Below are positions 28,130-39,346 of a stretch of 39,792 bases of DNA, piece by piece. The DNA is from Chara braunii (Eukaryota > Streptophyta > Charophyceae > Charales > Characeae). The first letter of the stretch is position 1, and every line of letters starts with the position of its first letter. Below the pieces are notes generated by a model that worked only from the letters and a program-made list of their open reading frames with translations, had not been told where the DNA came from and ran no database searches. The stretch spans positions 1,230,586 through 1,270,377 of the forward strand of contig BFEA01000278.1 in assembly GCA_003427395.1 (NCBI GenBank), read 5' to 3'. The translations under genes and the position numbers were made by a program.

Positions 28130-28342
28130 GTGATGCCCCAGCTATCTTTGTGTCAAGTGGGTTTATCTGCACGAGAAGGGATATGGATCCTTGAACATGT
28201 ATGGTGGGGTTGTATACTAATGGACAAGGGTCTGCAAGGAACGAATATTGGAATCGGAGGGTGGAGCAGTGAGGCTTGGTCCTTGAGCGGGGCTCACGAG
28301 TCTAAGATGTTAACCTTTTTAAGGGATTACACTGCCCCTTGA
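28130..28342 (+). CDS. Hypothetical 70-residue ORF
   Basis: ATG start and no recognised motif; a tryptophan-rich centre (ILEHVWWGCILM). It is weakly supported and listed only because it is the only open frame in its interval. Confidence 0.15.
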   Translation: MMPQLSLCQVGLSAREGIWILEHVWWGCILMDKGLQGTNIGIGGWSSEAWSLSGAHESKMLTFLRDYTAP

Positions 28343-28739
28343 CACAATATACTCCTGTCAAAGTCCAGGGAATAGAATGTAGTATTCTCACTATTTTTGC
28401 ATCTAAAAGTACTTACCGTTGAACGATTTATTGACCACAGCATGACTGTTGTCTATTGTAACAAGTACCATAAGTTTCTCTTCATCATTATGCACGCATA
28501 TACCAGTTGAACTTGTTTTTTTGCTTGCTAATATTATTTACTTACGCAACTATTATAAATGTTGTTGTCGCTATGACAGTATACTCATATTATAAATAAC
28601 AATTGTTATGATAATTTATGACATTCAATATTCAAAAATGCATTATTATCGCAGTATATTATCATCTGCTTTTGAATGGTCTTAAACGATGGAAATGAGC
28701 AATATTAGTGAGGTATGATTTGAAGATTATCCTTCAGGA

Positions 28740-29330
28740 AGGGTATTGTGAAGAAAAGGGATTCTGGATAGTGATGGAAGAAGTTTGCTGGACGTTTGTA
28801 AGTAGAACCTAGAAGTAGCTCAAGAAGGTCAGAAAGTCGTATGCTAGGAAAGACCCCATCGTAGCCATGCCTATTGAAAAAGAGGATGGTTTGGAGTTGT
28901 CCTTGTCAAGATTGGTGAGGGAGAATAAATATATCGGTTCCTGGTGGAGTACGTCTTTAAATGAGGGTATCCTCATTTTTGGAGTGAATCTGACTTCAAC
29001 AATGATGAGGACAACGCAATTGTGAAAATGACCCTGTACACCTTGTCATCTTCTTGAATTACTTTCAGTATCGAGGTGACACTAAGACTTGAGAACCTGC
29101 TCACGAGACTCTTAGGACTAGCCGAAGTGGCTGCTGCGAAGTGGGTAAAAGAAATGTGTCAGAAAAAGGATGAGTCGGTTTCCGTTGTGTTAGAGGTCAT
29201 GGGTGCAAGTAAGTTTGTGTTCCCCTCCTCCCCGTTGCGAGTCATCCTACCTGAGTTCCTTGTAGGAGAATATTTCAATGGACGAGAGATAAAGACAGTA
29301 GCGGAGGCCGCTTTAATAGAACGAGGATGA
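28740..29330 (+). pseudogene. Decayed coding remnant upstream of the gag-like capsid
   Basis: Frames with protein-like composition follow each other with stops and shifts: about 28828-29024 (RKDPIVAMPIEKEDG, VRENKYIGSWWSTSLNEG), then from about 29000 a second frame (NNDEDNAIVKMTLYTLSSS, TGA, then EVTLRLENLLTRLLGLAEV) to a stop at 29330. The alternation looks like an eroded polyprotein. The sequence itself is not a recognised domain. Its position just before the capsid-like ORF suggests the N-terminal part of the same gag. Confidence 0.3.
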
Positions 29331-29774
29331 GGATACAAACGTTATACGAGTGAGGTAGTATACAGTCTGTACCTAGAAAAGGGGTCCGTGCTCCTCAACC
29401 GAAAGCTTCAAAGTACGACTTATATTGCTAACACCTATACTAATTCTCATGATCTAGACTAAGAAATTAATATTTTGATGAATTTCGGATGAAGGTAGGC
29501 GGGCAGTAAAAGTTATTACTTTCATCGATTCATGCGCGCAACTTATAGTCTTAAGATAGTTCGCATTTGCTTACAGGATTTATATATGTTTGCGGTGTCT
29601 TTTTACTGCTCTATCAAGTGGCTGTTTAAAGGATTATGAATTCGTATACTGGCAATATTATGTCGTCTTTAGATTTGTTAAGATAGGAAAAAAAATGCTT
29701 ATTAAGAACTATCTTCGACTTACAGCCTGACGCTTTGTCGCTTGGTGTACTTGTACAGATCAGCGACGGTGACA

Positions 29775-30257
29775 ATGGCTAAGGAAGGCGGTTTGGCTAA
29801 AATCATACTTTGGAGGAATTCGTCTCTCGTTAAAGCACTAACGCGCGAGTCTGTAAACAAGTCAATGCCCCAAGACCTTAGAGCTCTGTTGTTTCTAGGG
29901 AAGGGTCTTCCTAACTTTTTGCGCGATTACCTCAATTTTGGCCTTGAGAAGAAATATGATGAGAGAACAATATTGACTATGCTACCTTTATTCGTGTGTG
30001 AGGAGTTGAGCGAAGAAGTATATGATTTCATATTGAGATCACAGACTTGGAGTGAACTCGAGAGTTTGTTGAGCTTGAGGTTTCCCTAAAGCGAAGTTGT
30101 CAGTCATCATCATGAAAGCCCTGAGCAAGTAGTCGGTGGTACGTCAACGCAAGGAGAAATAGGCAGTATACAGAAACAGGTGAGAGAGTTGTAAGAGAGA
30201 ATGATGCAACTAGAGCGAGACAGGAAAGGCAAGCGAAAAATCCGCGTTCGCCTTTAA
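29775..30257 (+). pseudogene. Gag capsid-like ORF of the giant element
   Basis: The chosen start is the ATG at 29775 (MAKEGGLAKIILW); an upstream GTG-initiated extension is not supported. The 104-codon frame has the shape of a Ty3/gypsy capsid N-terminal domain: PNFLRDYLNFGLEKK, TILTMLPLFVCEEL, then TWSELESLLSLRF, the usual W..L...L..RF ending. It stops at 30089. The same frame then continues as a polar coiled-coil-like stretch (IQKQVREL, stop, ERMMQLERDRKGKRK) to about 30257, where an unrelated minus-strand coding segment begins. No protease, reverse transcriptase or integrase follows, so any element here would be non-autonomous. Confidence 0.5.
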
Positions 30258-31147
30258 GAACGGACAAAACAACCCGCTTGAACTCGGTAGGGAACTTCTC
30301 GTCTTCAACTAGACTCAACGTTGTTTTCAACTCCTTATCTGAGGCACAACCGAGGTACCGGGGGCAGTCCTTCAGGTATGAGTGATCGGTGACAAATCTC
30401 CTGCAAACCGCCCATAACTTCTCGTTCAGCCCCCTCGAGCCGTATTGCGTCAACAGTTGCTCCCTCGTCCGGAAGAAACCAGCGTTCCACTCATCGCTGG
30501 TCCGGCCCTGGTGCTGGAACTCAATTATATGCCACTGTGGAAGCAGCATTCGGTCCTGCTTTCCGATTTCGCAGGCGTCTTTCATCCCCATTTTCCCGTG
30601 CTCAACTAGTTTTTTGCTCCCGTGCTGCACCCACACAATCTCAAGGTCTAACACACCCCTCAAAATCCGTTGTTTTTCCAGATTTGTGAGATCCCCCATT
30701 TCTTTCCAGCAATGCACGTCGGGTTCATTGACTTGAACGAAAAAGTCGCGCTCCTGTTTCCTCCTCGTCTTTCCTTTGCGCAGCTCTGGATCTGTAACGC
30801 GAACATTATACACGACTCTCTTTTGGCCGTTGCTGTCCTCTCCAAAAGATTGACCCTCCTGAGTGGCTTTCGGGTCCGTTGTAGGAGGCCTCTTAGTCCA
30901 CAGGGCGCCTTCCGGAGCGAGAAGTTGACCCTTCGTCCACTTTTCATAGAACTTCATACCTAGCTGCCACGTCTAGTCATCGCTCATGACGAGAGACAAA
31001 AAATACCTCAATTTTTCTCGCCATACCTTTTTATCTTCTTTGGTGCTGCTATCCACAATCTGCCAACTCAAACGTACCTGGAGGGACGAGACAGGAAGCC
31101 TTACGACGGGAGCGCGAATGCTGGACAAAGGCGGCAACCTGTATCAG
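30258..31147 (-). pseudogene. Unidentified coding fragment antisense to and apparently inserted in the gag remnant
   Basis: The minus-strand frame is open from about 31147 to 30258 except for one TAG near 30975, in the context VMSDD-stop-TWQLG. It continues as KFYEKWTKGQLLAPEGALW, a charged middle, CWKEMGDLTNLEKQRILRGV, LPQWHIIEFQHQGRTSDEW, EQLLTQYGSRGLNEKLWAV and FVTDHSYLKDCPRYLGC. The composition is globular and GC is higher than in the flanks. I do not recognise the family. The frame stays open to 30100, but the last 50 codons lie over the gag frame and are a shadow. The fragment may be a transposon or captured-gene piece. Its ends show no repeat that I can identify. Confidence 0.5.
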
Positions 31148-31155
31148 TGACAAGG

Positions 31156-31512
31156 GGTTGTAAGGTCATTGAATGGTAACGTCGTCAAGAAGTCACGACT
31201 ATCAAAAATAGAGGTATTCTCCTCTAGAGGAGGTCATTGGAAAAGGCTATTGGAGGATGGAATGAGGAAGGTATGCAGAGAGGGAAGCAAGTTCGGTGAG
31301 GAAAAAATTGTCCACTGAAGCATGATATATGACAAGTAGGGGAGGCAGTGGAATAAAATGAAGAAGGAGTAACAATAATTTAAACAAAGTTTTCTGATAT
31401 CGGTGAAAGAGAAAGTGGAGTCCAACAAGATAATTGAATGGGAGAAGAAGCAGGGATTTGAAACTTATAGGTATTGTTGGAACGCGCCTTGTGTAAGGAC
31501 GAAAAAATAGTG
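31156..31512 (+). pseudogene. Possible continuation of the gag remnant with degenerate zinc-knuckle-like end
   Basis: A 53-codon plus-strand frame (31156-31317: HWKRLLEDGMRKVCREGSKF) is followed after stops by a frame ending about 31512 with TYRYCWNAPCVRTKK. This has cysteines and an aromatic residue roughly where a CCHC knuckle would be, but lacks the full C-x2-C-x4-H-x4-C pattern. It is plausible as gag sequence downstream of the antisense insertion. Confidence is low. Confidence 0.2.
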
Positions 31513-33194
31513 AGAATTCAGCGAGGGAAACGTCAAAAGATGGTGGAGAAAAGGTAGGAGTGAGTGAACAAAACACTAAGCCTGTTACCACAAGGTGCCT
31601 CTGAAGCCATTAAGGCGCTGGCTTCAAAAATGGTTGGACAGTTTCTTCGAAGTCTGCACAGACAGAGTAAGAAAAGGGTCGTATTCAGAGGCGAAAACTC
31701 ATTCATTTGATAAGATAAAGAATTTCACATGACCAAGAGGACAAAGGAGGAAGGGAGAAAAGTGTATTAGCACTATATGAAGGAGATACAATTGAGAGAA
31801 AATTGTCCTTGGTATAAAAGAGTGAGACTGAGGGTTTTTGCTAAGACAGATAGGAACAAGAGGTTGAAGGGATACATAGGTAAGCAGGCCAAAGAAAGCT
31901 TCAGATACTAGTTATTTAAGTAGTTAGGGCTTAATGTAGGGGAAGTGGGAAAGATTTACGCCTAACTGGTGGATGAGCGACTCTTTGATTCTCCCTTATA
32001 AGTTCTATAATATAACTCTCACATTTTTCTTTCTTCAGATAAGATATTATACTCTAGTAGTCGAATATGAGATAAGATCTGCGACATGTTTGTTATTTAT
32101 TTCCCACTTAGATGCAAAGATGTACTTCAGTAAACAAGACAAATGAGACGTCATAGAGTATGTATTCCGATATATGAGGTGTCATGAAATCCTATTGTCT
32201 CTCTTATACTTTTCTGACTCCGCATATGTACCTTAACAATAGAAGGTAGGAGAGGAATGTGACTCAAGTTTCATAGTTGTTTTTGGCTCGACATTATGAC
32301 TAAGTTTTCTCATGAGTCATATATGATTTCTATCTATGGGGTATGCCGACGAGAAAACACTTTGACTTTCACAATGGAGTTGGTCCAGTGTCTGGTCTTG
32401 TTTTGATGAAATGTGTATCCTGGATATGCGTGCAAACTATACTATCAAGTCTTGAGCCAGGATGCTTGGGAGAACACCTAGGTGTTCAAGAGTGATATGT
32501 GATTTGTACATTCTGAAAATATTTTGCTTTATTGTCAGTCTTTTCATGTCTTGTCCCATATGATTATTTTTGAAAAAGACCCTGAAAAGGGGATGTGAGA
32601 AAAGTCAAAATTTTGATACATCTGAAAAACCCTGCGAATCAGGGAAATGTATGTTATGGAATGGATGTGTTTTCTGCCTTCTGACAAGACAAGGAGTCGA
32701 ACAAATACTTTTATATTTTTTTTATGGATATTTGGTTGGCTTTCCTGTTGGTTGAAGATCCCCAAGACGTGTGTCTGTCCAGCCTGTGATCGAGGTTTGG
32801 GCAACACGACCCCTAAGTGGTTCTGACGATGCCCGTCATTCAGTAACATATGACAATCATGATACATCATTTTTATTGGTTAAATTTTCTTTATATATTT
32901 TCAAAGAGGTTCATTCATCCAAACTGACGAGGAGTATCTTTGGTTAAATTGTTTTTATATATATTTGAAATGATCATCGTTCATCCACTCTAGGTGGTCA
33001 GTCTGAGGGACTTGAAATTACCAAGCCTATGGTGGAAAATTGGCATCGTTAGGACGTAACTCCCAGCGTGGGCTGCTGACCAAGTATAACCAGGCAAAGG
33101 CCTTCCGATTACGGCCTAGGACCGAAACCTGAGAGGGGGCCTCCTTAATGATGAAATTGGTTCAGGTAGATATCGGCGGGATCAAGAGTCAGGT
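31513..33194. other. AT-rich stretch without a supported gene
   Basis: Short frames only. No RT, RNase H or integrase motif was found on the plus strand, where an autonomous element would carry pol. A leucine-rich minus frame at 31247-31591 is the complement of purine-rich sequence. Confidence 0.45.
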
Positions 33195-33503
33195 CTAGAA
33201 TGATAGGAGATTTCTACCCGATACTGCAAAACCAATACGGGAACCATCGCTAAAAATAACAAACGCGGTGGGCCGCAGTTTCGGTCTGATCAACCAGTTG
33301 TGGGGGGTTGAGGCCAAGGTAGCCGATCCCCTCGCATTAGACTTCGGGTGGGATGGTAAAATCTGACTTAGGTCAAGACCCGCGTCCAAAGAGTGGGATT
33401 CGATTTTGATTCCTAACTCCTCGGACACCCAACGAGATCCTGGCAAATAAAGTCTAAAGTTGGGGGGAGGATCTATCATTGTCTTTCTTGGTGACCTCCG
33501 CAA
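33195..33503 (-). pseudogene. ORF ending with an RNase H-like strand (weak)
   Basis: This 102-codon minus-strand frame ends LRPTAFVIFSDGSRIGFAVSG. The FSDGS segment resembles the first catalytic strand of type-1 RNase H domains (usual F.DGS). The frame stops 15 codons later, before the other catalytic residues, and nothing upstream matches a reverse transcriptase. It may be a retroelement fragment or coincidence. Confidence 0.25.
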
Positions 33504-33584
33504 CTTTAGTACAGATCCAACATGCCCACTTGAGTTTTATGGAATAATCTTTTTGGGAATTGTCATTTTGGATATGTGGAAGAC

Positions 33585-33601
33585 CCAGGTTAAAATCCTG
33601 G
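33585..33601 (+). repeat. T-arm-like hairpin
   Basis: CCAGG-TTAAAAT-CCTGG has the 5-bp stem and 7-nt loop of a tRNA T-arm and a near B-box, and is followed at 33611 by GCGCACCA. There is no convincing A-box upstream. Possibly a SINE trace. Confidence 0.25.
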
Positions 33602-33757
33602 CAGTATGGGCGCACCAAGGGAAACAATGAGGATCTTCAAACCGCAACTTCATCCAGGAAATCGGATTTTAACAACTTGTCGCGTCAGAAGGCCTTTGTT
33701 TGCATCTAGTTTCCCCAGCGACGAGGATGTCGCTTAATCGGGTCCGAGAAAACTGTC

Positions 33758-33787
33758 GGAGCAAACACCCTTACAAGGGTATTTGCT
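33758..33787. repeat. Terminal 30-nt hairpin of the right direct repeat
   Basis: Same 14-position imperfect inverted repeat as at 16481-16510. Confidence 0.75.
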
Positions 33788-34994
33788 CATGATTTTGCAT
33801 TCGATACAGAAGCGACACCGGTTACCGTACCGGAGACGGCCTGGAGTAAAAAGTGAGAATTTTTTGGGCATAGCGTCGTGAAATAAACTTCTCGACCATT
33901 GAGGCCGAGATTTTTAGGTGATCGTACGTAGTGATACGCACGTAAAACAACCGGAAGGGGTTAATAAAAATTAAAAGTCTTCGACCACAAGGGCCGGAGG
34001 GTTGGAAGAAAAACATGAAAGGTCGCACGGGATGCGGCAACCACAGTCTAAAACCATTAAAGGATCAAATGGTAAGGCAAAATTGAATTAGAACGAGTGA
34101 CGGGACATCAGACCGGTCGGTATAGGAAAGTTGGCATGTCTCGCCGCCGTAAAATTTGAAGACAACTAAAAAGTTAACATAACCCCGGCCATGCAGTCGG
34201 GGCAGCCAAAAGAAGCACACTGCCTACCATAATAGGTAGCGATAGTTGCTACGTCTTTCCTTACTCATATGTTGTGAGTAGGGTTGAGGCTCCAGCTTCG
34301 CCTCCCGTATGAAGAGAGGAAGTCGCCTCTCGAATGGCGACTTCGTGTCCGCGCGATCACCCAAACAACCGGTGTCTTCATCCTTTGAAGAGGAGGACAC
34401 TGTTGCAAGCTTTGATATTGTCCGTAAAGGGGCTGGACTCAGCCTACTTGAACTGGTACCCATCAACCTAACGGTGTCAGGCCTCTGAAAATGCCAACTT
34501 TTGTCCTCATCTGCCCAGCCTTGAGAACCCGGCACACCTTCCTCTACTTGGTGTGGTACCGGCCTACCTGCTATATGAGAGTTTCTGCTACCTCTTAGTA
34601 TCGCGGGTGTTTTTTAACCCGCTACTTGAGTGTTTTCCCCGTTGCAAACCTCGATGTTACGGTTACGGGTAGGTACCAACCCATCGGGACTTCCAGTTAA
34701 CCAGGTGCCCTTGCGGGTCACACGCACATTCGAGTCGACGAGCACGTTGAAAGTCACGCAGACCAGCAAGCGGGCACACACGCACAGGTTAGAAGTAGGC
34801 TCGGGCCACTAGGCGGAACGAGCCTCGTATCTCTACTTATACCTGGACAACTCCTGCCTTACTTGAAGCAGGAGCTAGCCCAGTAGGTTTTGGTATGGAT
34901 TGACAAGTGCCTGACTCGAGGATCGAGTCCACCTGCCTGCGGCTAGCTCCTTTTGAGCTCGGTTACAGCCTATGGAGGTCTTGTTTAAACCCCG

Positions 34995-35077
34995 CGGCGA
35001 CTGGCGGGACTTGAACCCGCGACCTCGGTGTTAGGATTAGGTAGAGGTTAGTTGGTTAGTTGAGCCTCTGCCGCTTA
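34995..35077 (-). repeat. tRNA-like (SINE-type) segment in the right repeat
   Basis: T-arm at 35004-35020 on the minus strand, identical to the copy near 17717. The A-box-like GGCTCAACTAACC is also conserved. Confidence 0.5.
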
Positions 35078-35269
35078 AAACGGGGGTCCGACACATGGCA
35101 GGTTAGAGGAGTTTGCAGTTAGATTTTCGTTAGATTTTGTTATTTTCTTTTGCTTTTGAATTTTTTATTTGTCTTTTATTTATTTTTTTAGTTTTATTTT
35201 CTTTCATTTTTTTTTTTTTTACGTGTATAGTTTTGTTTAGTTAACTACTATTTTTTATGCGCCTACCCC

Positions 35270-35680
35270 ACATTTTGGGCAGATTCATTATCGGGGAAGG
35301 TCCCTGGCATCCGAACGCGGATTCACGACTCCGCCTTGTGTGACGGGCAAACATCGGAGCGTGTTAGCGGCAGAGCAGCATTACGTGCGGGCGGAGGACG
35401 CGATAGCGCACGGAAGCAAGCAAGGTAGCAATGGGGGGAGCGACGGAGACAGCGCGCAAGGAGCGGAGGAGAGATTGCGCAGTAGATGCAAGCGAGGCCG
35501 CAGGAAGTGACGGAGAAGTAGCGCACTCGAACAGTAGAAGATGGTCGCGCAGAAGGAAGGAGGCGCACAGGAAGAAATAGAACGAAGAAGAAGAAAAAGA
35601 AGGAGGAAGAAGAAGAAGGAGAAGAAGAAGAAGAAGAAGAAGAAGAGAGGGGAGGAGAGTTTACTTACTTGACTTACCTA
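35270..35680 (+). other. GC-rich then AAG-rich segment inside the right repeat
   Basis: Positions 35270-35570 are clearly GC-richer than the surroundings, and 35580-35655 is an AAG/GAA microsatellite. The left counterpart lies in the gap. The shift in composition suggests a nested insertion or an untranslated leader; no protein domain is seen. Confidence 0.4.
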
Positions 35681-35681
35681 G

Positions 35682-35878
35682 AAGATGGTGGAGTTTGGGG
35701 AGTGGGTTTCAATACCATGTACGGGAGACTCTCTGCGTATGATATCGGTGTGTTTCCTGTTTGCGAGGGTTGGGCGAGTCATTCTCTGGTGGTCGGCAGG
35801 TGATTTTTGCAGCGCGGATCCGGCCACGGGACGACTCTCTCGGTTGGTGATGACGGTGACGGGGAGGGAAAAAAACAG
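35682..35878 (+). other. Exon-like segment bounded by splice-site consensus
   Basis: It is preceded by GACTTACCTAG and followed by GTAAGT (35879-35884). An ATG at 35685 opens a 65-codon frame whose stop is formed by the donor sequence itself, so splicing would extend the protein. The peptide (MVEFGEWVSIPCTGD) is not recognised. Confidence 0.25.
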
Positions 35879-35987
35879 GTAAGTCTTCTACCGCGCAGCC
35901 AACCCACTCTACCTCCACCGATAGGATGAGCGGAAACGAACGAATCTACGGCTAGACTATGAAAATATACACTTTTACTCGTGTTTG

Positions 35988-36029
<42 letters not shown>

Positions 36030-36056
36030 CGTGTGTGTGTATGATAGAGAGAGAGG

Positions 36057-36108
<52 letters not shown>

Positions 36109-36300
36109 AAAAGAGAGAAGACAGGTAACTTTTTGATCTCGTAGCTTGCCTCATAGAACTTCGATTGATAGGATGAGCAAAATCGAATGAATCTGGCCGA
36201 GAACATGGAGATATACACCGCCACACTCGTGTGTGTACGTGCGTGTGTGTGTGTGTGTGTATATGTGTGTGAGTGAGAGAAAAAGAGAAAAGGGAGATGA
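35876..36300 (+). repeat. Diverged tandem duplication with GT and GA microsatellites
   Basis: Two units about 247 nt apart share CAGGTAA, then GATAGGATGAGC (35920 and 36167), CGAA.GAATCT, ATATACAC, CTCGTGT and then GT and GA runs (35991-36118 and 36229-36300). The left repeat keeps the second unit; the first falls in the gap. Confidence 0.65.
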
Positions 36301-36609
36301 GGGAAAACGTACTCGGCGTTGGCGATAGTCTGCATTGAGCGACATCTTCAAGTACGTCGTTGGCCGCTGACGTTGACGATTGCATTATCCATTAGTAGGC
36401 CAGTGTTAGCTCTGTAGGGAGAGGGGCCTAGATAGATATGATGGTGGTGGCGGGAGCAAAGCTCTCATGAATACTAGGTTTCAGTGTTACGTTTCTCCAC
36501 TAGTATCATATTGGTGCGATGCTGCCTTCTGGACGATGTGCCACGATCTGGATTTCAATGTGATTGTGCGATCTGAATAATGTCATCTCGGTATGATAAT
36601 CATTGTCAT

Positions 36610-36650
36610 ATTATTATTATTATTATTATTAATTTTATTATTATTATTAA

Positions 36651-36684
<34 letters not shown>

Positions 36685-36762
36685 ACTACTCTTATTAATA
36701 CTATTATTATTATTATTATCATAATTATTATTATTATTATCATAATTATTATTATTATTATC
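36610..36762. repeat. (TTA)n microsatellite in the right repeat
   Basis: TTA triplets with ATCATAA and AATACT interruptions, longer than the left counterpart. Confidence 0.9.
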
Positions 36763-37302
36763 AAGGCGATTTAATTTTACCAGGATGCATGGTAGTCCCT
36801 GGGTGCTGATGGCATCTGTGTGTTGTGGAACGAGGTTGTGAGTATGGCGAGAGACATACCTGGTGATGGAAGCGTGTGACATTGGTCGCCATATGCTCGT
36901 ACTTCGGGAATGTTGTTGATGTCATCTTTCGGCTTCATAGTGTAGGCTAGATGGGATCTGCCACATGTAGTTTGGGCGTCGAACGCCAGATAGGATATCG
37001 ACTCTGGTTCTCTGTTGATGATGATGATGAGACTATTTTGGCATTATGAACTCTTGGTGTGTTCTTATTTAGTGAATCTCGTGATACAATTCCGCTGTTG
37101 GTGAAGACTATCTGGTCTCATAAGTATGATGCTCTTTGATTTATGAAGTTCCCTACGGCTCATTTTCCTTCCATTTTGCTGATTGAGTTTTGGTATTTCT
37201 TTTATTATTATTACTACTTTGATTGATTAGTTTATTATCAATATTATCATTATCATTATTTATTGTTATTTTATTTTCATTATTATTTTACTTGTTGACA
37301 GA

Positions 37303-37726
37303 CTTCACATACAAGCGAACGGGTAGTACAACGAACTGGCAGTCGAAGCCCACCTTGAAACTCAGATACCGACAACAGAGCCCGGGTGCGAACTTACTTT
37401 TGATATACTATGGCGCTATTACGCCCAACGACTCTCTGTTTGTCACCATTGGCCAACTCCGCCGCTCATACACACTAAGGTTAGGGTCACCCTGGATAAC
37501 ACTCGAACACACACACTGTGCTCATCTACAACTGCGGCGACTACGGCCGCTGTCACCCACCACAGCAATGGCTAAGCTATGTTTTTCAAAGACCGCTTCT
37601 TCCTCGGGCATCTGCAGACCACCTCGCACAAGTCGCCCAAACAACATTTTCGCATGGCTCACGCAAGAAAGGATGAATGACTGGGCGCTGCCTCTTGAAT
37701 TATACTTCTGTAGTTCGTTGGTCTGA
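37303..37726 (+). other. Open frame in the right repeat, broken in the left repeat
   Basis: After a pyrimidine-rich TTA tract ending TTGACAG (a possible 3' splice site), 141 codons are open (DFTYKRTGST, ANLLLIYYGAITPNDSLFV, LRRSYTLRLGSPWITL). The homologous left segment has a TGA and frame changes. There is no ATG near the start and no known domain. It may be an exon or simply sequence that stayed open by chance. Confidence 0.25.
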
Positions 37727-37994
37727 CCCTTTCCCATGCCCGTAGTGCACGCAGTCCCATGCGGTACTTGCTTGACGGGACCAAGACAGACTGGGATTGG
37801 GTACCGCTCACTCAGCGGGGGTGAACTTACCACAACCCACTTGCCTCTAGTCCAGAAGTCTGCAACTTGGGCCCTTTGACACAGTAGCAGCTACGACCTT
37901 GACCCCTACGGGACAGACCTATGTTTCGAGACTCGACAGTTACGCTGGTCAGCAATTTTTAGGACAGAGACAGGTAAACACAGTGAGAAAACGG

Positions 37995-38410
37995 GGGGCA
38001 AAAACAGACAGACATATGCGGACACGCAAACAGGTAAGCCCGGACAACATACAGACAAAAGACAGGCCAAATCAAACCAGTAGCCTGATACAGGGAACCA
38101 GACGACCAAGCAACGAACATGCAGACCAGATGCAGGTAACCCCGCCGACACGGAGACAGACAAGCAGCCTAGACAAACAAACAAAAAGCAGACACAAATG
38201 TACAAATATGAAATACCGGGACGAACAAAACACAGAAAACCCATCAGACAGACAGACACAGTCAGTCAGACAGACAATTACGGACAGACAAACAGAAAAC
38301 AGATAGAGAGACTGACCAGACAAAACGGACATAAAGAGACAGACATACAGACAGATTGACTGACTGACTAAGACAGACCGACAGACTTAGGCGAACGGAC
38401 AGGCAGACAC
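37995..38410. repeat. CAGA-rich cryptic simple sequence, right repeat
   Basis: Counterpart of 20690-21110, with a short deletion near 38220. Confidence 0.85.
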
Positions 38411-39113
38411 TGAGAGAAAAAGATAGCAAGTGGGGCCCGTAAAGGTGCAGGTGCAGAGATAGAAGAGGGAGAAGAAGAAGAAGAAGGAGAAGGAATCGGG
38501 GTGCGCACAGTCCCGAATGGTACTCGCTGACTTGACAAAGTGCGACCGGAACTGGGTACCGATGACTGGAGTGGGTAGGACTGCCCATTAAGCCACCTGC
38601 CTACGGACTGCATCCTAGGACNCACGAAGGGCCAGTTCCGNATCTCCCGNAAGACTGNCCGCGTGACCNGTNTGTACNTTAGCAACTACAACATTAACCT
38701 TTCNACACTGTAGCACCACTGCTCAGACCTCTGATCTACAGACCTACGGNTCAAGCTCANGCGGGTCAACTGATAGTGTACNTGNGAAAGGACGAGGCCT
38801 NGGATCGAGCCTGGAAACNGCGTCCGCTACCATAAAAGTGAAACCCGTTTTAACTATATCACTATTAGAGAAGGAGAGGAAGAGAGAGAAGAGAAAGAAA
38901 GAGGCGAGGGTGATGATGTGAGAGCATGTACCTGGTCTTGGTTATAATCTACAGGGGTCGACCTTTCCATGTACTTTCACTCGACTACTGGCTTCGAATA
39001 GCTGCATTGACAAATTGTAGACTGCTAGTAGACTAAGTGATCATAGTCTGGGCATTGAGGTTGCAATCTGGAGTCTGATATTTCGCTATTGCCTGCAATT
39101 ACTCAAATTAATG

Positions 39114-39153
<40 letters not shown>

Positions 39154-39346
39154 CCTACCACTTAAGCGTGGTGGGCTCGCTGGGGGGAGGTCGTGTTCTG
39201 CTGCGCACCGGAATCGGCCCGAAGTTTTTATTAGGGCCGGCGGATGAAGACGATCGAGGGAGGGGCGTTGTGCAGAGTGGCGTGCGTACCGAATTGTTCA
39301 CAGCGCGCCACTAAACAAGAGAGCGCGCCCACAGGGCTGGGTACAC

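Larger units (their letters stand above)
33754..39153 (+). repeat. Right copy of 5.4-kb direct repeat (putative 3' LTR of a giant element)
   Basis: This gap-free partner of 16477-21864 begins TGTCGGAGCAAACACCC and ends with TTA triplets at 39117-39153. The sequence just before it (GGTCCGAGAAAAC) has only a short purine run, weak for a polypurine tract. It shows what lies in the gap of the left copy: a T-tract, a GC-rich segment, an AAG-rich run, an exon-like segment, and GT and GA microsatellites. More than a dozen scattered Ns occur at 38622-38820. Confidence 0.6.

Noticed and set aside
31247-31591. Leucine/phenylalanine-rich minus-strand ORF
   Set aside because: It is the complement of purine-rich decayed sequence, with no motif and no conservation evidence.
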